Shown here: positions 46,639-54,250 of the stretch, piece after piece
Numbering within the stretch: position 1 is the stretch's first letter
Layout: each line of letters opens with the position of its first letter
Origin: Pontibacter rufus
GTDB taxonomy: Bacteria; Bacteroidota; Bacteroidia; Cytophagales; Hymenobacteraceae
Assembly (NCBI RefSeq): GCF_015694705.1
Contig: NZ_JADQDR010000001.1
Span: forward strand, 434,001-498,000
Direction of reading: 5' to 3'
Length of the DNA: 64,000 nucleotides
Position numbers and translations under genes: made by a program
Notes under the pieces: model-generated
The model's database searches: none
Told to the model about the DNA's origin: nothing
Seen by the model: only the letters and a program-made list of their open reading frames with translations

Positions 46639-47463
46639 ATGACTAGAGGCTTAATCCACACTATTGCCCTGATCGGCATGCTGCTTATTGCGGCTGGTTG
46701 CAGCAACTTCCAGAAGCTTTTGAAAAGCAACAACGTTGACGAAAAGTACAAGGCTGCCCTGCAGTACTACGAGAAGGGCGACTATTACCGCGCAAACCAA
46801 CTGTTGGAGCAGGTGTTGCCTTTGATGACGGGCAGACAGGAGGCAGAGCAGGCTAAGTTTTACTTTGCCAACACCTACTTCGAACAGGGCGATTACCTGT
46901 TGAGCGCTTTTCATTTCAAGAGCTTTTATGATACTTACCAGCGTAGCCCGCTGGCCGAGGAAGCTTTGTTTATGCAGGCCAAGTCGCTTTATAACCAGGC
47001 ACCTACGTATGAACAGGATCAGACCAGTACGCTGACCGCGCTGGAGGCACTGCAGGAATTTCAGGTGCGCTACCCGGACAGCAAACTGAATGCTGAGGCA
47101 AATAACATGATTGATGCCCTGAACATGAAGCTGGACAGGAAGGCCTTCGATAACGCAAAGCTATACTATCAAATCCGGTATTACCGTTCGGCTGTGGTTG
47201 CCTTAAGTAATTTTATACAGGAGCATGCTTCGTCTCCTTACAGCGAGGAAGCTGCCTTTCTGCGACTGGATGCGCAGTATAAGTTTGCGCAGGAGAGTGT
47301 AACCAGCAAGCAGGAGGAACGCTATATGGAAGCAATTGCTTATTACCAGAGCTTTGTAGAACAATATCCTGACAGCAAGTACAAACGCGAGGCAGAGCAG
47401 ATATACGACGATGCCCTGGCAGAGCTGGAGAAAGTTAAAAAACTAAATCAGGCAAATTCTTAA
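46639..47463 (+). CDS. bamD: Outer-membrane assembly lipoprotein BamD
   Basis: A 274-aa lipoprotein of the BAM complex that inserts beta-barrels into the outer membrane. Signal peptide with lipobox LIAAG-C21, then five TPR-like helical pairs from about 30 to 265 (YKAALQYYEKGDYYRANQLL, AKFYFANTYFEQGDYLLSAF and so on). Its place directly before rpoZ and coaC/coaB is conserved in Bacteroidota. The predicted promoter implies little or no 5' leader. Confidence 0.93.
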   Translation: MTRGLIHTIALIGMLLIAAGCSNFQKLLKSNNVDEKYKAALQYYEKGDYYRANQLLEQVLPLMTGRQEAEQAKFYFANTYFEQGDYLLSAFHFKSFYDTYQRSPLAEEALFMQAKSLYNQAPTYEQDQTSTLTALEALQEFQVRYPDSKLNAEANNMIDALNMKLDRKAFDNAKLYYQIRYYRSAVVALSNFIQEHASSPYSEEAAFLRLDAQYKFAQESVTSKQEERYMEAIAYYQSFVEQYPDSKYKREAEQIYDDALAELEKVKKLNQANS

Positions 47464-47560
47464 GTATAAGTAGGGAGATACATTAAAACGACGTTCTTCT
47501 GTTTAACAAAGGCCTGCATAACAGGGCTTCATCTTTAAATTTTCAAATCTATTTAAATAT

Positions 47561-47890
47561 ATGGCAAACGTTCCATCATCTATCGTTACCCGCAACATGG
47601 CCGATTTTGCAAAGCAAACCGGCAACGTGTATAAGTCTGTGGCTGTGATTTCTAAAAGAGCAAACCAGATTTCTGTGAAACTGAAGGAGGAGCTTAATTC
47701 CAAGCTGGCCGAGTTTGCCACAACCGTGGACAACCTGGAGGAGGTGTTTGAGAACCGCGAGCAGATAGAAATTTCGAAATACTACGAGCGCCTGCCCAAG
47801 CCTACCAACCTGGCAATTGAGGAGTTTCTGGATGGCGAAGTTTATTTGCGCACGCCGGACGAAAATCAGCAGGAAGAAATCAACCTGTAA
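47561..47890 (+). CDS. rpoZ: RNA polymerase omega subunit
   Basis: A 109-aa omega-like subunit of the Bacteroidota type. SIVTRNMADFAKQTGNVYKS and VISKRANQISVKLKEEL correspond to the omega helix that wraps the beta' C-terminus, with an acidic tail. It aids polymerase assembly. It lies between bamD and coaC, the usual context, and is 9 nt from coaC, so it is co-transcribed with it. Confidence 0.88.
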   Translation: MANVPSSIVTRNMADFAKQTGNVYKSVAVISKRANQISVKLKEELNSKLAEFATTVDNLEEVFENREQIEISKYYERLPKPTNLAIEEFLDGEVYLRTPDENQQEEINL

Positions 47891-47899
47891 CGCTGGCGG

Positions 47900-48460
47900 A
47901 TGCTCCGGCAGAAGAGAATCATACTGGGCGTTTGCGGAAGTATAGCCGCTTACAAAGCCGCTTTACTGGTACGCCAGCTCATAAAAGCAGAAGCAGAAGT
48001 GCAGGTAATCCTGACTGCTTCTGCTTCTGCTTTTATAACCCCGCTCACGCTGGCCACGCTCTCCAAAAGGCCTGTCCTTAGTGAGTTTGTCAGGGACGAA
48101 ACCGGCGTTTGGAACAACCACGTGGAACTCGGGCTTTGGGCCGATGCGCTGGTTATCGCGCCGGCCAGTGCCAACACGGTGGCTAAAATGGCCTGCGGCT
48201 TTTGCGATAACTTGCTAACGGCTACTTACCTCTCGGCGCGCTGTCCGGTTTTTATCGCACCGGCTATGGATCTGGATATGTACCGGCATCCGGCGGTGCA
48301 GGCCAATTTCCGGAAGCTGCAGGGCTACGGGAACCGCATCATTGAAGCAGGTTACGGTGAGTTGGCCAGCGGCCTGACAGGGCAGGGGCGCATGGCCGAG
48401 CCGGAAGAAATCATGAAGGTGCTGCAGCATCATTTTTCAGGTGACAAAAAAATCGTTTAA
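47900..48460 (+). CDS. coaC: Phosphopantothenoylcysteine decarboxylase half (CoaC/Dfp N-domain)
   Basis: A 186-aa flavoprotein of coenzyme A synthesis. Motifs are GVCGSIAAYKA, the active-site His in WNNHVELG, APASANTVAKMACG and the substrate clamp APAMDLDMY. In most bacteria it is fused to CoaB. Here the frame ends 20 nt after the CoaB frame opens, at GAC followed by seven A. Dropping one A would give an uninterrupted CoaBC reading ...HHFSGDKKSFKGITVLLT.... So this is a true split, a frameshift or a homopolymer sequencing error. Confidence 0.9.
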   Translation: MLRQKRIILGVCGSIAAYKAALLVRQLIKAEAEVQVILTASASAFITPLTLATLSKRPVLSEFVRDETGVWNNHVELGLWADALVIAPASANTVAKMACGFCDNLLTATYLSARCPVFIAPAMDLDMYRHPAVQANFRKLQGYGNRIIEAGYGELASGLTGQGRMAEPEEIMKVLQHHFSGDKKIV

Positions 48461-49103
48461 GGGCATAACCGTACTGCTTACTGCCGGCCCCACGTATGAG
48501 CCCATTGATCCCGTGCGCTTTATCGGCAATCACTCTACAGGCAAAATGGGCTATGCCCTGGCCGAATGTTTTGCACAGCAGGGCGCCCGGGTGCAGTTGG
48601 TATCAGGCCCTACCAATCAAATCGCGCAACATCCCCATATTACTGTAACGCCGGTTACGACAGCCGACCAGATGTACGCCGCTGCAAAAGTGCTGGCGCC
48701 CCAGGCGGCCATACTTGTATTTGCCGCTGCCGTAGCCGATTACAAGCCAAAGACTCCTTCCGACAAAAAAATAAAGAAATCAGGGAACGAGCTGACGATT
48801 GAGCTGGTTAAGAACGTTGACATAGCAGCGGAACTGGGCAAACAGAAGCGGCCGGGACAGTTTTCGGTCGGTTTTGCGCTGGAAACAGACAACGAAAGCG
48901 CCCATGCCCGCGAAAAGCTGCACAAAAAGAACCTGGATATGATTGTGCTGAATTCCCTCAATGATCCGGGGGCAGGCTTCAGACACGATACAAATAAAAT
49001 TACAGTAATAGAGGAAGATGCGATAACCGCCTTTGCACTGAAACCGAAAAGCGAAGTGGCGCAGGACATCATCAGTTTAATTTGGGAGCGACTATATGGC
49101 TAA
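48441..49103 (+). CDS. coaB: Phosphopantothenate-cysteine ligase half (CoaB/Dfp C-domain)
   Basis: A 220-aa ligase joining phosphopantothenate and cysteine (CTP-dependent). Motifs are TAGPTYEPIDPVRFIGN, HSTGKMG, FAAAVADYKPK (with the conserved Lys region) and DMIVLNSL. The listed start is GTG at 48441 inside coaC, with no ribosome-binding site; it may instead be translated as the C-terminal half of a CoaBC fusion by a shift at the A7 tract. It overlaps the next gene by 8 nt. Confidence 0.9.
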   Translation: MTKKSFKGITVLLTAGPTYEPIDPVRFIGNHSTGKMGYALAECFAQQGARVQLVSGPTNQIAQHPHITVTPVTTADQMYAAAKVLAPQAAILVFAAAVADYKPKTPSDKKIKKSGNELTIELVKNVDIAAELGKQKRPGQFSVGFALETDNESAHAREKLHKKNLDMIVLNSLNDPGAGFRHDTNKITVIEEDAITAFALKPKSEVAQDIISLIWERLYG

Positions 49104-50001
49104 GAAAATACTTGTTTTGCTGCTGTTATGCTTTGCCGCCTCGGGTGCCCGGGCGCAGGAACTGCAATGCGATGTGGTGGTGAATGGCGAGCAGATACAA
49201 TCCACGGATCAGCAGTTGTTTACGGACATGCAGACGCGCATTTTCGAGTTTATGAACAACCGCCGCTGGACAAACCAGACTTACGGCCCCGACGAACGCA
49301 TCAAGTGCCGCCTGCTCATCAGCCTGACGGAAATGCCGGAGATTGGTACTTTTAAAGCCAACGTACAGGTGGTATCGGTACGGCCGGCTTATGGCACCGG
49401 CTACGAATCTGTACTCTTCTCGTTTGTAGACAAAGACTGGACTTTCCAGTTCAGCGATGCACAGCCACTGGACTATGCAGAGAACAACTATACTTCCAAT
49501 TTGTCGTCGCTACTGGCTTTTTACGCCAACATCATTATCGGCATGGACAACGACAGCTTCGGCAAGTTGGGTGGCGCACCCGCATACGACAGAGCCCGCA
49601 GCATTGTAAACATGGCCGCCTCGCAGGGTGCTGCTTATCCCGGCTGGAAAGCTTTTGAAAGCAACCGCAACCGTTACTGGCTGCTGGATAACCTGCAGGA
49701 CCCGCAGTTTCTGCCGTTTCGCGAGGGCATTTATACCATGCACAGGCAAGTCTTGGATCTAATGGCAGAGAAGCCGGAACAGGCCCGCAAAGCCATGTTG
49801 GGCGTGTTGCAGGACATCCAGAAGCTACAGCAGCAGAAACCGGGTTCGGCCATACTCCGCTCGTTCTTCGATGCCAAGTCCGACGAACTGGTGAATATGT
49901 TCAAAACCGCTGCCCCGGCCGAAAAGCAGCAGGCCTATGCCATCCTTTCGCAGACAGATCCCACCAACAGCAGCAAATACGAACTGCTTATCGCGCGCTA
50001 A
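49096..50001 (+). CDS. DUF4835 family exported protein
   Basis: A 301-aa protein with a signal peptide (KILVLLLLCFAASGARAQ). ELQCDVVVNGEQIQSTDQQL and the middle motif DYAENNYTSNLSSLLAFYA are hallmarks of DUF4835, a Bacteroidota-specific family nearly always next to coaBC and recN. The molecular role is unknown; it is periplasmic or cell-envelope by signal. It is translationally coupled to coaB (8-nt overlap). Confidence 0.9.
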   Translation: MAKKILVLLLLCFAASGARAQELQCDVVVNGEQIQSTDQQLFTDMQTRIFEFMNNRRWTNQTYGPDERIKCRLLISLTEMPEIGTFKANVQVVSVRPAYGTGYESVLFSFVDKDWTFQFSDAQPLDYAENNYTSNLSSLLAFYANIIIGMDNDSFGKLGGAPAYDRARSIVNMAASQGAAYPGWKAFESNRNRYWLLDNLQDPQFLPFREGIYTMHRQVLDLMAEKPEQARKAMLGVLQDIQKLQQQKPGSAILRSFFDAKSDELVNMFKTAAPAEKQQAYAILSQTDPTNSSKYELLIAR

Positions 50002-50076
50002 TCACCTTTCCTGATTTCACAAAAAGCACGTATCTTCACGGAGGCAAAAATTGCTGCCCGATTTATACTTGCGTAC

Positions 50077-50304
50077 ATGGGAAAACGCCAGATCAGAATT
50101 TTCAGAAAAGACATACCGGAACGCCTGCCTGAACTGTTGCAAAGGGCAGTGCAGGTAGTGCTGCGCAGCAGAGTGGTGCTGCATGGTGTGCTGCTGAAGT
50201 TAACGCCCGGGCAACTGCAGTTGCAGGATCAGCGGTTTGGCAAACACCTGGTACCGGTGGAGGAGGTAGAGGAGATTATTTACGATGTGGAAGCGGCGTG
50301 GTAG
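50077..50304 (+). CDS. Small basic protein, unknown
   Basis: A 75-aa protein, ATG start 7 nt after a TATACTTGCG word. The N-half is Arg-rich (KRQIRIFRKDIPERLPELL) and the C-half ends in an acidic VEEVEEIIYDVEAAW. The composition looks coding and the ORF sits in the same direction between DUF4835 and recN. No family recognised. Confidence 0.6.
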   Translation: MGKRQIRIFRKDIPERLPELLQRAVQVVLRSRVVLHGVLLKLTPGQLQLQDQRFGKHLVPVEEVEEIIYDVEAAW

Positions 50305-50341
50305 AAATCTTCGGTTAGGATAAAAAATCTCTTACCTGATT

Positions 50342-50385
50342 CAAGTTTTTAACTTGGAGCTATTATGGGGCCAGTTTTCAACTGG
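50342..50385. repeat. Two short palindromes before recN
   Basis: CAAGTTTTTAACTTG (50342-50356) and CCAGTTTTCAACTGG (50371-50385), followed by TATACTTGCGTAAG. ACTTGCGTAAG recurs before fabI (about 52459) and GCCGCAAGTT/AACTTGCGGC arms occur at 53577-53608, suggesting a dispersed palindromic family. Confidence 0.55.
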
Positions 50386-50517
50386 CGTGCGCCACGTTCT
50401 ATACTTGCGTAAGCTGAAAACTTGCCTCATTTCTCATAATCAAAAACAACAAAATTACCGAACTTAGCATAGGCCAAAAGTCTTGTATCTTATGTCTATA
50501 GTCTTGTGTCTTAAAGT

Positions 50518-52197
50518 ATGCTGATAGATCTTAAAATAAAGAATTACGCCCTGATTGAGCAGCTGGAGATGAATCCTTCGCCGGTGCTCAACATTATTAC
50601 GGGCGAAACCGGAGCCGGAAAATCCATTATGCTGGGCGCCATTGGCTTGCTGATGGGCAACCGTGCCGATTCTAAATTCCTGTTCAAGCAGGATGAAAAA
50701 TGTGTGATAGAAGGTGTGTTCGATATATCCTCTTACAACCTGCAGGAGCTCTTTGCTTCGGAGGATCTGGATTTTGATAACCAGTGCATCCTGCGCCGCG
50801 AGATTAGCCCGAGCGGCAAATCGCGCGCTTTTGTGAACGATACGCCCGTAACGCTGGATGTGCTCCGCAATCTGGGCGACAACCTGATGGACATTCATTC
50901 GCAGCACGACACGTTCCAACTCGGCGATACGAGTTACCAGCTCAACATCCTGGACGTGTATGCAGGCAATACGTCGCTGGATATTTATGCCGGAAACCTG
51001 TCGTACCTGAAAGATTACAACGACACCTACCAGACGTATAAAAAGCTGGAGGCAGCGTATAAAAAGCTAACCGGACAGCTGGCGCAGGCACAGAAGGAAT
51101 TGGATTATCATACTTTCCTGCTAAATGAACTGGACGAGGCGAACCTGCAGGAAGAAGAGCAGGAGCAACTGGAAAATGAACTAAAGCAACTGGAAAATGC
51201 GGAGGATATCAAGCTGAAGCTGACGCAGGCCGTGCAGTACCTTTCTGAGTCTGAGTTTAATATCACCTCTGCGCTTAAAGATACAGCCTACCTGCTGGGC
51301 CAATTGGCTGCTTTCTCGCCTAAGTATGAGGAGCTACGCACCCGCACCGAAAGCTGCATGATTGAGCTGAACGACGTGGCAGGAGAACTGGAAGATGCCG
51401 AGCGCAAAACTGAAGCCGATCCGGAGCGCGCAGCAGAAGTGCAGGAGCGCCTGAACCTGATTTATACTTTGCAGCGCAAACACCAGGTACTCAGTATAGC
51501 CGGCCTGCTGGAGATTCAGCGCGACCTGGAGAGCAAAGTAAGCAGTGTGCTGAACCTGGATAACGCTATCGCCGGTACCGAAAAAGCAATGCAGGCTGCC
51601 GAAAAAGAAATGCTGGAGAAAGCCGCCATACTTTCAGAGCGCCGCAAATCATCGTTCAATAAGTTTGAGCAGGAGTTGTATAGTTTGCTGGCGGAACTGG
51701 GTATGCCCAATGCCCGCATTGTCATTCAGCATACGGATGCCGCACCGTCGGCTACCGGCACCGACGAAATCAGTATACTTTTCAGCGCCAACAAAGGAGC
51801 GCAGCCGCAGACACTGGTAAAAGCGGCCTCGGGTGGTGAGTTTTCGCGCCTGATGCTGAGTGTGAAGTATATGCTGGCCGATAAAACTGCCCTGCCGACC
51901 ATTGTGTTTGATGAAATTGATACCGGTATTTCGGGCGAAGTGGCCGTGAAAGTAGGCCGGATGATGCAGCAAATGGCGCAAAAGCACCAGATTATCGCTA
52001 TCTCGCATTTGCCGCAGATTGCCGCGCAGGGCGACGCGCACTATTTTGTGTACAAGGAAGATCGCGAAGACCGTACCATCAGCCGCGTGAAAAGGCTGAA
52101 CGAGGAAGAGCGTGTGAACGAGATTGCGCACATGATTGCGGGCGCCAACCCAAGCGCCAACGCCTATCAAAGTGCGAAAGAGTTGCTCTCCTTATAA
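50518..52197 (+). CDS. recN: DNA repair protein RecN
   Basis: A 559-aa SMC-like ATPase for double-strand-break repair. Walker A is GETGAGKSIML (about 37-47). A long coiled coil spans about 155-375 (AYKKLTGQLAQAQKELDYH, QEEEQEQLENELKQLEN). The C-terminal signature ASGGEFSRLMLSVKY and Walker B TIVFDEIDTGISG are followed by HLPQIAAQGD. It completes the bamD to recN block. Its ATG at 50518 overlaps an AAAGTATG word. Confidence 0.96.
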   Translation: MLIDLKIKNYALIEQLEMNPSPVLNIITGETGAGKSIMLGAIGLLMGNRADSKFLFKQDEKCVIEGVFDISSYNLQELFASEDLDFDNQCILRREISPSGKSRAFVNDTPVTLDVLRNLGDNLMDIHSQHDTFQLGDTSYQLNILDVYAGNTSLDIYAGNLSYLKDYNDTYQTYKKLEAAYKKLTGQLAQAQKELDYHTFLLNELDEANLQEEEQEQLENELKQLENAEDIKLKLTQAVQYLSESEFNITSALKDTAYLLGQLAAFSPKYEELRTRTESCMIELNDVAGELEDAERKTEADPERAAEVQERLNLIYTLQRKHQVLSIAGLLEIQRDLESKVSSVLNLDNAIAGTEKAMQAAEKEMLEKAAILSERRKSSFNKFEQELYSLLAELGMPNARIVIQHTDAAPSATGTDEISILFSANKGAQPQTLVKAASGGEFSRLMLSVKYMLADKTALPTIVFDEIDTGISGEVAVKVGRMMQQMAQKHQIIAISHLPQIAAQGDAHYFVYKEDREDRTISRVKRLNEEERVNEIAHMIAGANPSANAYQSAKELLSL

Positions 52198-52539
52198 TTG
52201 TAATTGCTATATTGCTGCATCAATAATTAAAATATTATTGTATAATAACTGGTGCTATGCAAAAGAATGAATGTTTGTAAAGAGTAATGTAGAAGTCCCT
52301 CTTTGAAGGGAGTAGGGGGATGACTGCTACATGAGGTATATTTGCGTGAGCCACATTTTATACTTGCTCTGTACTTATACATTTAAAGAATGAAGTATAA
52401 ATTACTGGTTTGCAGAAGTAAATCATCCCCTGTCTTTTCAAAGGGGGACAAGATCTAAACTTGCGTAAGATCAATTTTATAAAATATTATTGTATATAAA
52501 CTGAAACCATTAGCAACTAACAATCAACGATAAAAAGAC
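52198..52539. mobile_element. Gene-free region with direct repeats flanking an inverted-repeat segment
   Basis: A 17-bp direct repeat TAAAATATTATTGTATA occurs at 52228-52244 and 52480-52496. Between them lies an imperfect inverted pair of the type TCCCTCTTTGAAGGGAG-AGGGGGATGA (52290-52322) against TCATCCCCTGTCTTTTCAAAG-GGGGA (52424-52450), plus TATACTT (52360) and AAGTATA (52393). The C/T-rich words are a familiar dispersed repeat in Bacteroidota intergenic DNA. It looks like an inserted palindromic element upstream of fabI. Confidence 0.55.
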
Positions 52540-53352
52540 ATGTCCTACAATCTGCTAAAAGGAAAGAAAGGAATCATCTTCGGCGCTTTGGACGAGAAAT
52601 CCATTGCCTGGAAGGTGGCCAAACGTGCCAAGGAAGAAGGCGCTGAATTTGTGCTGACAAACGCGCCGCTGGCCATGCGCATGGGCGAAATCAACAAGCT
52701 GGCGGAAGAGACAAACGCACAAATCATTCCTGCTGATGCTACATCAGTAGAAGATTTGGAAAACCTCTTTAACAAGGCGCAGGAGATCCTGGGCGGCAAA
52801 GTTGACTTCGTGCTGCACTCGATTGGCATGAGCCCGAACATCCGCAAAGGCAAATCTTATGGCGACATGAATTACGACTGGTTCCAGAAAACACTGGACG
52901 TGTCGGCGCTCTCTTTCCACAAAATACTGCAGGTAGCCGAAAAACTGGATGCCATTAACGAGTGGGGTTCTGTGGTGGCGCTGTCGTACATTGCGGCGCA
53001 GCGCGTGTTCCCGGATTATACCGACATGTCGCAGGCCAAGGCTGTGCTGGAATCTATTGCCCGCAACTATGGCTACCGCTACGGCAAGCTAAAGAACGTG
53101 CGCGTAAATACCGTATCGCAGTCGCCGACCAAAACAACAGCCGGTACAGGTGTAGGTGGTTTCGACGTGTTCTATGAATATGCCGATAAAATGTCGCCGC
53201 TGGGCAACGCTTCTGCCGAGGATTGCGCCAACTACTGCATCACCCTCTTCTCCGACCTGACTCGTAAAGTAACGATGCAGAACCTGATGCACGATGGCGG
53301 CTTCAGCAGCATGGGTATTTCGGAGGACATTGTTGAGATGATCAACAAGTAA
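52540..53352 (+). CDS. fabI: Enoyl-[acyl-carrier-protein] reductase (NADH)
   Basis: A 270-aa enzyme for the last step of fatty-acid elongation and target of triclosan-type inhibitors. The SDR-like nucleotide region KGIIFGALDEKSIAWKVAK, HSIGMSP, and the catalytic Tyr-X6-Lys in DYTDMSQAKAVLE are clear; SQSPTKTTAGTGVGGFD follows. It is monocistronic with a clean terminator. The upstream region contains the palindromic segment at 52198-52539. Confidence 0.96.
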   Translation: MSYNLLKGKKGIIFGALDEKSIAWKVAKRAKEEGAEFVLTNAPLAMRMGEINKLAEETNAQIIPADATSVEDLENLFNKAQEILGGKVDFVLHSIGMSPNIRKGKSYGDMNYDWFQKTLDVSALSFHKILQVAEKLDAINEWGSVVALSYIAAQRVFPDYTDMSQAKAVLESIARNYGYRYGKLKNVRVNTVSQSPTKTTAGTGVGGFDVFYEYADKMSPLGNASAEDCANYCITLFSDLTRKVTMQNLMHDGGFSSMGISEDIVEMINK

Positions 53353-53414
53353 GATTTGGAAATTTGAGGATGTGAAGATTTGAAAATAGTTTTCGCATTC
53401 TGAAGTATAAACAG

Positions 53415-53445
53415 AGCGGCCTTTGCTATACCAGCAAAGGCCGCT
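53415..53445 (+). terminator. Terminator of fabI
   Basis: 13-bp arms AGCGGCCTTTGCT/AGCAAAGGCCGCT, 5-nt loop, then TTTTGGTTTT. AAGTATA lies directly upstream (53403). Confidence 0.85.
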
Positions 53446-53576
53446 TTTGGTTTTAGTTATACCTGTTCATGCCACAAGTTTAAGCGAAGCATGATGGTAT
53501 GATGCTTCCGCCAGTCTGCAACCGGCGGAAGTATAGTTGGTGGTGATATGGCAGTTACAAACTGGCCTCATGCACA

Positions 53577-53608
53577 GCCGCAAGTTGCGCTGTCGCTAAA
53601 CTTGCGGC
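53577..53608. repeat. 10-bp inverted repeat GCCGCAAGTT/AACTTGCGGC
   Basis: Arms 53577-53586 and 53599-53608, 18 bp before the stop of the lipocalin-like gene (minus). It may be its terminator or a dispersed palindrome related to ACTTGCG words at 50400 and 52459. Confidence 0.55.
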
Positions 53609-53625
53609 ATGTTTAAAGCTATCTC

Positions 53626-54108
53626 TTACCTGACAGCTATTATTTCTCTTATAGTATATGGGTTAATATAGCCTACATTTGTAACCTGAGCTTCATCACA
53701 CCGGATAATCAATTTGTCATCATTTAACCTTAAGATAGAATATCTTCCAATCCAGTCTTTAGCCCTGTAATTATAAGCTTCTGAACTGTCTTGCGGGATG
53801 TTGTTTGGAAAAGCATAGATAGATAATCCTTTATTTCCATTAGCATGAAAGACCACATAGCTAAAGGGAGTGCTTACATCATCTTCTTGCAGAGAGACAA
53901 AGCAGTTGTTAATGCTTTTACCTTCTTTTGTAGCGCATTTATCAAACACCAAGAACTTATTCTGATAGGCCACAATAGAATCGCGCTTCAGTTCTCCGCC
54001 GCTGTATCTGACACTCGTAATACGCCAGGTGCCGTCAATATGACTGAATACACTGCGCTCATAACAGCCTGTCAGGAGAAATATAGAAAGGAGTAGAAAG
54101 TATTTTAA
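53626..54108 (-). CDS. Lipocalin-like lipoprotein without a normal start codon
   Basis: The reading frame encodes a lipoprotein signal (KYFLLLLSIFLLTG-Cys-YE) followed by a lipocalin-like barrel opening with the GTW motif (HIDGTWRITSVRY), then conserved hydrophobic strands to the C-terminus; about 160 aa. No ATG, GTG or TTG precedes the signal peptide before the upstream in-frame stop at 54136-54138; the first canonical codon is GTG at 53973, inside the barrel, which would delete the signal. The 5' end is occupied by a perfect palindrome (54104-54145). So the gene may have lost its start, or begin at a rare codon. Confidence 0.6.
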   Translation of the reverse strand, partial: LKYFLLLSIFLLTGCYERSVFSHIDGTWRITSVRYSGGELKRDSIVAYQNKFLVFDKCATKEGKSINNCFVSLQEDDVSTPFSYVVFHANGNKGLSIYAFPNNIPQDSSEAYNYRAKDWIGRYSILRLNDDKLIIRCDEAQVTNVGYINPYTIREIIAVR

Positions 54109-54145
54109 ATTAAAATTTCCATTGTGATGGAAATTTTAATTTAAA
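54104..54145. repeat. Perfect 19-bp palindrome at the lipoprotein gene 5' end
   Basis: Arms 54104-54122 and 54127-54145 (core TTAAAATTTCCAT/ATGGAAATTTTAA), loop TGTG. It replaces the expected start-codon region of the lipocalin-like gene. Confidence 0.85.
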
Positions 54146-54229
54146 GAAACTAATATCCTTTAAATATAAGAATAACTCACCAATACCATAATAGTTTTCA
54201 CCATCATGCCGCAAATTCAAACTAGCCAC
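54110..54229 (-). other. Short ORF or gene remnant between M28 peptidase and lipoprotein
   Basis: Minus-strand frame of 39 codons from GTG 54229, protein-like in composition (SLNLRHDGENYYGIGELF, then DISFFKLKFPSQWKF), ending inside the palindrome. The frame is open a little further upstream into the end of the M28 gene in another phase. It could be the tail of a lost gene. No family recognised. Confidence 0.3.
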
Positions 54230-54231
54230 AG

Positions 54232-54250
54232 AAGTATAACCTTTATACTT
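54232..54250 (-). terminator. Mini-hairpin made of an inverted AAGTATA pair after the M28 gene
   Basis: AAGTATA (54232-54238) and TATACTT (54244-54250) with 5 nt between, starting within the stop codon of the M28 peptidase gene. Confidence 0.45.
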
